From the NCBI GenBank assembly GCA_027310845.1, contig DAIDAB010000142.1:1-5582 (forward strand): a DNA stretch of 5,582 bases, given 5' to 3'. The translations under genes and the position numbers were made by a program. The notes beneath the pieces are model-generated. The model had not been told where the DNA came from and made no database searches. It was given only the letters and a program-made list of their open reading frames with translations. Positions 1 to 4,413 of this stretch are shown piece after piece. How positions within the stretch are numbered: position 1 is the stretch's first letter; each line of letters opens with the position of its first letter. The DNA is from a bacterium (GTDB lineage Archaea > Thermoproteota > Nitrososphaeria > Nitrososphaerales > CADDZS01).

Positions 1-9
1 CTTTTATAG
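1..9 (-). promoter_or_regulatory. TATA-like box at left edge, firing leftward
   Basis: Read on the minus strand the first nine bases are CTATAAAAG, close to an archaeal TATA box. Initiation would fall about 25 bases further left, outside the window, so it would serve a leftward gene not visible here. The motif is short and the flanking BRE element cannot be judged well, so this is tentative. Confidence 0.3.
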
Positions 10-63
10 AGATGTACCTCAGAGCTTTTCACCCGTGTATGTGTGAAGCAAAACTCCGATGTC

Positions 64-85
64 GGGCCCAAACAACTTTGGGTCT
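64..85. other. 9-bp stem-loop with 4-base loop
   Basis: Bases 64-72 pair with 77-85 around a CAAC loop. The inner six pairs (CCCAAA/TTTGGG) are perfect and the outer three include two G-U pairs. It lies about 40 bases past the stop of the small CxxC gene on the minus strand. It has no T-run directly after it on either strand, so it is not a textbook terminator. It may protect the 3' end of the leftward transcript. Confidence 0.4.
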
Positions 86-94
86 CCCCACGCG

Positions 95-110
95 TGAAAA
101 ACAAAGATAG
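95..110 (-). terminator. T-rich stretch after the leftward unit
   Basis: On the minus strand this reads CTATCTTTGTTTTTCA, 13 bases after the stop of the CxxC protein. Archaeal RNA polymerase commonly terminates at short T-rich runs without needing a hairpin, so this is a reasonable end for the regulator/CxxC transcript. It is inferred from composition and position only. Confidence 0.33.
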
Positions 111-122
111 CCGTTTTGAAAA

Positions 123-272
123 TCAGCGCTCTACTGACGCATTGCAGATCAAGCATTTTCCATTGACGTGCATGGTAACTGGAGGTAGATCCTGATAGTG
201 CGGGTGTCTTTCACACTGCATACATGGTCGATAATCCGCACTTTTTGAAACCAGCACTCGCAGATTGCTCAT
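123..272 (-). CDS. Small CxxC-CxxC protein (zinc-ribbon candidate)
   Basis: This is a 49-residue protein starting MSNLRVLVSK, of no family I can name. It carries two CxxC pairs, Cys17/Cys20 (PCMQCERHPH) and Cys40/Cys43 (GKCLICNA), 19 residues apart. His23 and His25 follow the first pair. This is the layout of a single small zinc-ribbon or zinc-finger fold. Everything between the pairs fits a short beta hairpin, and there is no membrane segment or signal peptide. The ATG at 272 lies 32 bases after the stop of the winged-helix regulator on the same strand. A GAGTGA element sits about nine bases before it as a weak ribosome-binding site. A T-rich terminator-like stretch follows the stop. Co-transcription with the regulator is inferred; the protein could be a partner of it or an RNA- or DNA-binding accessory factor. 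A second frame (19-156) overlaps its end, see the findings. Its small size keeps confidence moderate. Confidence 0.5.
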   Translation of the reverse strand: MSNLRVLVSKSADYRPCMQCERHPHYQDLPPVTMHVNGKCLICNASVER

Positions 273-292
273 TTAGATTCACTCAAACCAGA

Positions 293-306
293 GATCTTCG
301 TAGATC
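293..306. other. Small hairpin at the regulator stop codon
   Basis: GATCT (293-297) pairs with AGATC (302-306) around TCGT. It overlaps the regulator's TGA stop (307-305) and sits in the 32-base gap before the CxxC gene. It could modulate translation or mRNA processing between the two genes. Five pairs is little, and no T-run follows, so it is unlikely to stop transcription. Confidence 0.25.
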
Positions 307-634
307 AAAATAACTGCTCCGACTCTAGATGGTTAAGTTCGAGTTCCACTGCCAAGCCGCCGCAACATAGACTGATACTCGGAGACTTGGCACTCTTGAA
401 AGTTTGGAATTTCTTTCCTTCATCACTAACTCTTGCATGCTCAATTCGAAGCAATTGATCGTTTACGAGCTCATGCACTTGCTTGTAGCAGGTGCTCATC
501 GGCATTCCATTCTTCTGGTTAATTTCTTCTATAGCTTTCTTTGATTCCATCGTCGATAAAAGTATCCTCCTAGCGTACTTTTCAGACATTGCGCGCAGAA
601 TTGCTTTCCTACCCTCTTGCCCCATAACCATCAT
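305..634 (-). CDS. Winged-helix transcriptional regulator (ArsR-like, one domain)
   Basis: This 109-residue cytosolic protein is a stand-alone winged helix-turn-helix. Residues 9-29 (RKAILRAMSEKYARRILLST) form the opening helix pair typical of archaeal ArsR-like regulators. Residues 32-43 hold the first HTH helix (KKAIEEINQKNG). Residues 45-58 hold the recognition helix (PMSTCYKQVHELVN). Residues 60-83 give the wing (LLRIEHARVSDEGKKFQTFK). A short C-terminal strand-rich tail follows, with Cys90-Cys91 that might respond to redox or metal; that is speculation. The start is secure: AGGTGAG sits six bases before the ATG and a TATA box lies about 45 bases upstream. Alternative ATGs at codons 2 and 4 would shorten the spacer only slightly. 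The downstream CxxC protein is probably in the same transcript. The divergent kbl gene is the nearest candidate target, along with the unit itself; neither is shown by the sequence. Confidence 0.85.
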   Translation of the reverse strand: MMVMGQEGRKAILRAMSEKYARRILLSTMESKKAIEEINQKNGMPMSTCYKQVHELVNDQLLRIEHARVSDEGKKFQTFKSAKSPSISLCCGGLAVELELNHLESEQLF

Positions 635-640
635 TGTAAA

Positions 641-647
641 CTCACCT
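641..647 (-). promoter_or_regulatory. Shine-Dalgarno site of the winged-helix regulator
   Basis: On the minus strand AGGTGAG lies six bases before the ATG at 634. It matches the GGAGGTGATC complement of an archaeal 16S rRNA tail. It is the only clear ribosome-binding site in the window and fixes the regulator's start. Confidence 0.7.
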
Positions 648-675
648 AGTCATCGCAAAGCAATTTTCACAATGA

Positions 676-686
676 CCATATATAGA
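676..686 (-). promoter_or_regulatory. TATA box of the regulator gene (symmetric, possibly bidirectional)
   Basis: The core ATATATA occupies 678-684, and the minus strand reads TCTATATATGG. Placing initiation about 26 bases downstream gives a start near 655 and a leader of about 20 bases that contains the AGGTGAG site, which is a coherent arrangement. The core is self-complementary, so it could also fire rightward from about 707, giving kbl a leader of about 190 bases. The rightward use is less certain. Confidence 0.58.
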
Positions 687-734
687 ATGGGGATGATGCG
701 TATGCACCCTCCGTCCATTACCCAGATAGGAGTT

Positions 735-778
735 CTGTCTTTAGCTTCGGAGAGACGGACAGGAATACTGTTTTGTCC
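735..778 (+). other. Overlapping alternative hairpins upstream of kbl
   Basis: The segment GGACAG (757-762) can pair with three partners: CTGTC at 735-739, CTGT at 768-771, and (as GGACA) TGTCC at 774-778. These pairings exclude one another. If kbl is transcribed from the symmetric TATA box at 678-684, the segment lies in its leader. No known riboswitch consensus was recognised. The rest of 635-899 holds the regulator's promoter and no gene that I can support; only a weak TTAAAG at 860-865 precedes kbl. Confidence 0.2.
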
Positions 779-899
779 ATGTTCTACACGCCTGAACGCA
801 TCAGCGAATTGAATTTGATAGACTCTTCCGGTGACGAATGCTAATTTGATCGGAAATGGTTAAAGTTGAGCCTTTGACTCTTTGAAATTGGCAATCTTT

Positions 900-2093
900 A
901 TGCGAGATCCAACGTTATTTTTGCGAAACGAGTACGAAGATTTGGCTAGAAAGGAGCTTGATTGGAAACTCCGAGTTCTGCAAGGCCCAAGCACGCCTTG
1001 GTGCATCGTTGATAGAAAGAAAGTGCTCATGTTTTGCTCGAACAATTACCTAGGTTTGAGTAACCATCCCAAGTTAAAGGAAGCGTCAATTAAGGCAGTA
1101 CAGAGCCACGGCGCCGGCTCAGGATCAGTGAGACCAATAGCTGGCAACATGGATCTGCACGTCGAACTGGAAAAACGCCTTGCGCGCTTTAAGCATGCTG
1201 AAGCTTCTTTGACTTTTCAGACAGGTTTTGCCGCAAATTCTGGCCTAATTCCGCAGCTTGTCGAGGAAGGGGACGTAATAATCAGCGATGAGTTAAACCA
1301 CGGCAGTATCATAGATGGAGTGAGACTAGCCCGAGCTGAAAGAGCAGTTTACAAGCACACGAACATGCATGATTTGGAGCGCGTTCTAAATGAGATAGAA
1401 AGACACTCTCCCGCATACAGAAGGATATTGTTGATAACAGATGGTGTCTTCTCGATGGATGGAGACATTGCGCCGCTCGATGAGATTGCAAAGCTCTGTG
1501 CCGAGCACGGCGCGATGGTCTACGTCGATGATGCACATGGTGAGGGAGTCCTTGGAGAGGGAGGAAGAGGCATAGTTTCCCATTTCAAGCTTACAAGAGA
1601 CAAGGTGCATATTGAGATGGGAACATTCTCAAAGGCCTTTGGTGTAGTTGGTGGACACATCTCTGGTTCCCAAGACCTCGTCAACTTTGCATACAACAAA
1701 TCTCGCACATGGCTCCTGAGTGGATCTCACCCTCCGGCCGTAGCTGCCGCATGCATCGCAGCTATCGATGTCTTAGAGAATGAACCAGAGCATGTTGAGA
1801 AACTCTGGGAGAACACGAAATACTTCAAGAAATCAATGAAAGATCTCGGGTTTGACATTGGAAATAGCGAGACGCCTATCACTCCAATAATGGTGGGAGA
1901 AAGTACTGTTGCAAAGAAATTGAGCTCAAGACTGTTTGAAGAAGGAGTATTTGCCCTGCCTATTGTCTACCCGATGGTAGCGCTCAACAAGGCGCGAATA
2001 AGGACAATTATGAACGCAGCGCTCACAAGAGAGGACCTAGACTTTGCAATTGAGGCTTTCACAAAGATAGGTAAGGAGTTGAAAATAATATGA
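900..2093 (+). CDS. kbl: Glycine C-acetyltransferase (2-amino-3-ketobutyrate CoA ligase)
   Basis: This cytosolic fold-type I PLP enzyme of the alpha-oxoamine synthase family interconverts 2-amino-3-ketobutyrate plus CoA and glycine plus acetyl-CoA, the second step of threonine degradation. The 397 residues match the usual length. Visible landmarks are SNNYLGL (47-53), GAGSGSVRPIAGN (71-83), the PLP-stacking His134 in DELNHGSIIDG, DGVFSMDGD (181-189), the cofactor Asp/His in VDDAHGEGVLG (209-219), and Lys245 in GTFSKAFG as the Schiff-base lysine. The DELNHGSIIDG and DDAHGEGVLGEGGRG segments resemble Bacillus/Thermus Kbl more than BioF or serine palmitoyltransferase, but these relatives are hard to separate by eye. 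The ATG at 900 gives the normal N-terminus; an in-frame TTG at 882 would add six residues. There is no Shine-Dalgarno site, so a leaderless or near-leaderless mRNA is possible. No threonine dehydrogenase is nearby. Confidence 0.92.
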   Translation: MRDPTLFLRNEYEDLARKELDWKLRVLQGPSTPWCIVDRKKVLMFCSNNYLGLSNHPKLKEASIKAVQSHGAGSGSVRPIAGNMDLHVELEKRLARFKHAEASLTFQTGFAANSGLIPQLVEEGDVIISDELNHGSIIDGVRLARAERAVYKHTNMHDLERVLNEIERHSPAYRRILLITDGVFSMDGDIAPLDEIAKLCAEHGAMVYVDDAHGEGVLGEGGRGIVSHFKLTRDKVHIEMGTFSKAFGVVGGHISGSQDLVNFAYNKSRTWLLSGSHPPAVAAACIAAIDVLENEPEHVEKLWENTKYFKKSMKDLGFDIGNSETPITPIMVGESTVAKKLSSRLFEEGVFALPIVYPMVALNKARIRTIMNAALTREDLDFAIEAFTKIGKELKII

Positions 2094-2158
2094 ATGCGCC
2101 GGATCGAAAACTAATAGAACGGGATTTCACATCATTTTCAATGCTTCTGTTGATCTAA
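2094..2158. other. Convergent 3' intergenic gap between kbl and the flavoprotein
   Basis: These 65 bases separate two converging genes and must hold both transcript ends. On the plus strand there are short T-rich patches (ATTTTC near 2133 and TTCTGTTGATCTAATT up to 2160). On the minus strand there is GTTTTC near 2106-2111. None forms a strong hairpin. Overlapping transcripts are therefore likely. A 22-codon frame filling the gap is discussed in the findings. Confidence 0.3.
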
Positions 2159-3580
2159 TTATTCTCCGAGGACATGTTGATGGTAGTGTTCCACCGGCAT
2201 GAGAGATCCGAAAGCTCTCTGCACAACCTCACTTAGAGAGGGGTGTATGTGCATAGCTTCATTGACAAGAGAGTAGTTTCTGTCCTGGGTATACATCACA
2301 TTTATGATCTCCTGAATCAAGATTGAAGCTTGAGGTCCGATGATGTGTGCGCCTAATATTTTCCCCTCTGATTGATCGATGATCACCTTGACAAAATAAT
2401 CCTTGACATTCATAGCTTCTCCCTTCGCCGTATCTTCATACTTTTGAAAGCCTATCACGATCTTCTCCTTGCCGTATTTTTCCAGGGCTTCTTTCTCCGA
2501 CATTCCCACGCTTGCTATCTCTGGGTAGGTAAAAACTGCATGTGGTATTGCGTGGTAGTCCACTTTGACCTTTTCTTTCAAAACAGCGTTATAGTATACC
2601 ACCTCAGATTCGTAATTAGCGACATGCTTGAACAGGTATCTTCCATCGGCGTCGCCAAAAGCCCAAACATTTGGCTGCGAAGTTTCAAGATAATCATTGA
2701 CCTCAATCCAGCCGTGTTCCGTGGTCCTTATCCCACCCTTTTCTGGATGAAGTATTTCGGTGATTGGGCCTCTGCCTGAGGCTATCATTATTTCATCGGT
2801 TTCGATTCGAACTTTCTGCAGAGTTTCTCTATTAACTGCGATTAGAATCTTCTTGTCCTTTGAAGAATTCTTACTTGCCTCCTTCACTTCGTGATTTGTG
2901 AGAATCTTGATGTGCTTTCGAAGCTCATTCAGGGCAAGAGAGGAGACTTCAGGCTCCTCTTCAGGCAAAAATCTAGAGTTTCTTCCAATTATCGTAACCT
3001 CTGATCCCATGCTTGAGAAAAAGTGACCATATTCCGCTGCAATGTATCCGCCTCCTATTATAGCGAGGCTTTTAGGCAGAGTAGTAAGTTTGAGCACGCT
3101 GTCGCTTGTTAGGTATCCAACAGCCTCCAAACCTTGTATCGGCGGAATGATAATCTTCGAACCAAGGCAAAGGAAAATCATCTTCGAAGTTATCGTTTCG
3201 TTTTCAACTTTGAGAGTGTAAGGGGAGACAAATTCAGCAACTGAATGGTAGTAGTCAAGATTAGGCGAGTTGGATAGTCCTTCACGGATCGAGTCGATGT
3301 CTTTGTAAATCAGTGCCCTCATCCGCTCCATGATTTTCGAGAAATCCACCTTCTTGATTTCCACCTCTACGCCTAGTTCCATTCCTTCTTCAAGTGTCCT
3401 AACTAGCTCAGCTGGGTACAGAAGGATCTTTGAAGGTATGCACCCCCTAGTGAGACAGATTCCTCCAGGCTCGTCCTTGTCTATGACGGCGACCTTCATG
3501 TCGGGATTACGTTGAATCATCGGATCCACGAGATACATCGCGGAGCCAGTTCCAATCACGATCAAATCGTAATTCTTCAT
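2159..3580 (-). CDS. FAD-dependent pyridine nucleotide-disulfide reductase (dihydrolipoyl dehydrogenase/mycothione reductase-like)
   Basis: The 473-residue cytosolic flavoenzyme is a complete class I disulfide reductase. It has an FAD-binding strand with GTGSA (10-14), a redox-active pair Cys42/Cys47 in GGICLTRGCIPSK, a nucleotide-binding GGGYIAAEYG (176-185), a second FAD motif NVWAFGDADG (304-313), and a C-terminal dimerisation domain ending with the catalytic pair His446/Glu451 in HIHPSLSEVV. No extra vicinal cysteines exist at the C-terminus, so it is not a classical mercuric reductase. A standard pipeline would call it Lpd. However, the acidic NAD-selecting residue of Lpd is replaced by IIGRNSRFLP (197-206), and segments such as GTGSAMYLVD, YLFKHVANYESEVV, VFTYPEIASVG and GAHIIGPQAS resemble mycothione reductases. 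The ATG at 3580 is firm, because an in-frame TAG precedes it with no other start between. No 2-oxoacid dehydrogenase or glycine-cleavage gene adjoins it. Its true disulfide substrate is unknown. Confidence 0.92.
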   Translation of the reverse strand: MKNYDLIVIGTGSAMYLVDPMIQRNPDMKVAVIDKDEPGGICLTRGCIPSKILLYPAELVRTLEEGMELGVEVEIKKVDFSKIMERMRALIYKDIDSIREGLSNSPNLDYYHSVAEFVSPYTLKVENETITSKMIFLCLGSKIIIPPIQGLEAVGYLTSDSVLKLTTLPKSLAIIGGGYIAAEYGHFFSSMGSEVTIIGRNSRFLPEEEPEVSSLALNELRKHIKILTNHEVKEASKNSSKDKKILIAVNRETLQKVRIETDEIMIASGRGPITEILHPEKGGIRTTEHGWIEVNDYLETSQPNVWAFGDADGRYLFKHVANYESEVVYYNAVLKEKVKVDYHAIPHAVFTYPEIASVGMSEKEALEKYGKEKIVIGFQKYEDTAKGEAMNVKDYFVKVIIDQSEGKILGAHIIGPQASILIQEIINVMYTQDRNYSLVNEAMHIHPSLSEVVQRAFGSLMPVEHYHQHVLGE

Positions 3581-3585
3581 TTCAA

Positions 3586-3656
3586 TCCCTTGGAAGTTAT
3601 TCCTACCAAGTAATATCTCCTTCGTCTAGCATGATCTCGGATGTGCCTATAACCCA
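3586..3656 (-). promoter_or_regulatory. Probable promoter/leader of the flavoprotein gene
   Basis: Two weak TATA-like elements lie upstream of the ATG on the minus strand. GGTTATAGG (about 3647-3655) would give a leader near 45 bases. GATATTAC (about 3612-3619) would give a nearly leaderless mRNA. A modest AAGGGAT lies just before the start. Neither TATA element is a strong match, so the choice is open. Confidence 0.3.
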
Positions 3657-3689
3657 TCCCTATTTGCCTTCACTCTTGTCTATTACCTG

Positions 3690-3840
3690 GCCCAATTACC
3701 TTGGGCAAGCCACCCTCTCTCCTTTTGCTTTGCTTGCGCCACGGGCACAACTCTGCACTCATGATTATCTCAGCGCGGATCCGGAATGGGAGCCATTGAA
3801 ATGGAAACTTGATCCGCAACGGAAGATCTTTTGGGGCGCT
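3690..3840. ncRNA. Inverted-repeat-rich segment, candidate structured RNA
   Basis: This stretch packs several strong pairings into 150 bases. GCCCAA (3690-3695) pairs with TTGGGC (3701-3706). A competing GGGCAAGC (3703-3710) pairs with GCTTGCGCC (3732-3740) with one bulge. GCGGATC (3775-3781) pairs with GATCCGC (3811-3817), and its loop contains AATGG/CCATT around GAG (3785-3797). TCCG/CGGA (3813-3823) competes with that stem, and AGCGC (3772-3776) can pair with GCGCT (3836-3840). Weak open frames cross it on both strands but look non-coding. No tRNA, SRP or RNase P landmarks were seen. The strand is undetermined and no promoter is obvious, so this is a hypothesis. Confidence 0.22.
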
Positions 3841-4044
3841 CCCTAGAGATGATTCAATGAAGCTAGCCCTGTCGTTTCTATTACTACTGGAGAACCAGTT
3901 CCAGTAAAGAAGCAAAAGAACGATCCCTGAAAGAATCGAACGCGTTCTTTCCGTTGAAAGACCTCAGAAAACATTTCATTTAGAACACATATTCCGCAAA
4001 CCTTCTTGATGGTTCCTAGAATCTGTTCTCGCAACAAGCTGTTC

Positions 4045-4074
4045 CTTATGACGAGTAGGAAACCAACTCATAAG
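4045..4074. other. 30-base stem-loop with a 3-base bulge
   Basis: CTTATGA (4045-4051) pairs perfectly with TCATAAG (4068-4074). Above a CGA bulge the stem continues as GT/AC and GG/CC around an A-A mismatch and closes with an AAA loop. The seven perfect outer pairs make it stronger than chance hairpins of this composition. It ends nine bases before the ATG of the possible small protein at 4083. No T-run follows on either strand. It may be an RNA structure or a protein-binding palindrome. Confidence 0.35.
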
Positions 4075-4082
4075 TAGAGGGT

Positions 4083-4190
4083 ATGCAATGGCTTTGGAGA
4101 GCTAGATACAGAAATTCCATTGAAACTAAGGAAAGCTACAATTCCTCAATTGAATCAATTGAACACATACAGGATACCCAAGCAGAATAG
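4083..4190 (+). CDS. Possible 35-residue hypothetical microprotein
   Basis: The frame begins MQWLWRARYR and continues as a charged, Ser/Glu-rich chain with an SIESIE repeat near its end. It could form an amphipathic helix; it has no membrane segment or metal motif. AGAGGGT sits immediately before the ATG, too close for a normal ribosome-binding site. The repeat comes from the 9-bp tandem duplication at 4146-4163, which is in frame. I recognise no family. The composition is protein-like but the length is within what chance produces. Confidence 0.18.
   Translation: MQWLWRARYRNSIETKESYNSSIESIEHIQDTQAE
4146..4163. repeat. Tandem 9-bp repeat forming a 17-bp dyad
   Basis: TCAATTGAA occurs twice head to tail. 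Because TCAATTGA is itself palindromic, bases 4146-4162 form a perfect 17-bp dyad around a central A. It lies about 60 bases upstream of the TATA box at 4222-4230. The geometry suits a dimeric or tandem-binding winged-helix regulator, which makes it an operator candidate for the ATPase promoter. No regulator can be assigned. Confidence 0.4.
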
Positions 4191-4221
4191 GCTTCATTAC
4201 AATTCTTGTTTTGCTCCCTAG

Positions 4222-4230
4222 CTTTATATT
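4222..4230 (+). promoter_or_regulatory. TATA box upstream of the HerA-like ATPase
   Basis: CTTTATATT in a T-rich context is the best TATA match in the long intergenic region. Rightward initiation would fall near 4252. That leaves about 75 bases to the upstream in-frame ATG (4327) and about 160 bases to the preferred ATG (4414). A weaker AT-rich element (ATAAGTTATTA, 4366-4376) could instead start a transcript close to 4400. Which one drives the ATPase is unresolved. Confidence 0.45.
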
Positions 4231-4413
4231 TTCTCCCCCCTAACACATTTTTCACCGGCGCGCGCGTATTCTGCCTTAAGCTAAAAGGATCCACAAAGAA
4301 ACAATGCAAAGTCCGACGAGCTCGAAATGGACTCATATCGATTTTCGACCATGATGGTGCTGGAGATAAGTTATTATCGAGTCATCTTCTATGCTGGTTT
4401 TCGCAAATTACAG

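Larger units (their letters stand above)
3841..4413. other. Rest of the long intergenic region; no large gene seen
   Basis: I checked all six frames. Open frames exist but lack convincing starts, ribosome-binding sites or recognisable motifs. The region contains a stem-loop (4045-4074), one possible small protein (4083-4190), a dyad (4146-4163) and a TATA box (4222-4230), each listed separately. A short run of six C (4235-4240 area) and an alternating GCGCGCGCG tract (4258-4266) lie near the predicted start site of that TATA box. A decayed gene cannot be excluded. Confidence 0.45.

Noticed and set aside
492..812. 106-residue plus-strand frame opposite the regulator start
   Set aside because: It is antisense to the well-supported regulator and crosses its promoter. 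It has no ribosome-binding site or recognisable motif.
650..859. About 69 codons open on the minus strand upstream of the regulator, with a protein-like run
   Set aside because: It has no ATG, GTG or TTG near its beginning, and the regulator's TATA box lies inside it. It is probably chance, or at most a relic.
882..899. TTG at 882 as the start of kbl
   Set aside because: The ATG at 900 gives the normal family length, and neither start has a ribosome-binding site that would favour the rarer codon.
2372..2779. 135-residue plus-strand frame inside the flavoprotein gene
   Set aside because: It is a shadow of the opposite-strand gene, rich in His/Phe/Leu as expected from antisense codons, with no motif.
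3631..3846. 71-residue plus-strand frame and overlapping 81-residue minus-strand frame (3670-3915)
   Set aside because: Both cross the inverted-repeat cluster, have unusual Trp/Pro-rich composition, no ribosome-binding site and no recognisable family.
3850..3927. Short plus-strand run FNEASPVVSITTGEPVPVKK that looks protein-like
   Set aside because: It is flanked by stops within 26 codons and has no start codon; a decayed gene end is possible but cannot be supported.
3925..3950. T-loop-like GTTCGATTC on the minus strand suggesting a tRNA
   Set aside because: The flanking bases do not form a T-stem and no D-arm, anticodon arm or acceptor stem could be found.
3843..4037. 64-residue minus-strand frame with a CGIC motif
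   Set aside because: It has only a TTG start, no ribosome-binding site or TATA box, and a single CxxC pair is not enough to support a zinc protein.
4136..4336. 66-residue minus-strand frame
   Set aside because: It runs antisense through the ATPase promoter, has an arginine/cysteine-scattered composition and no start signals.
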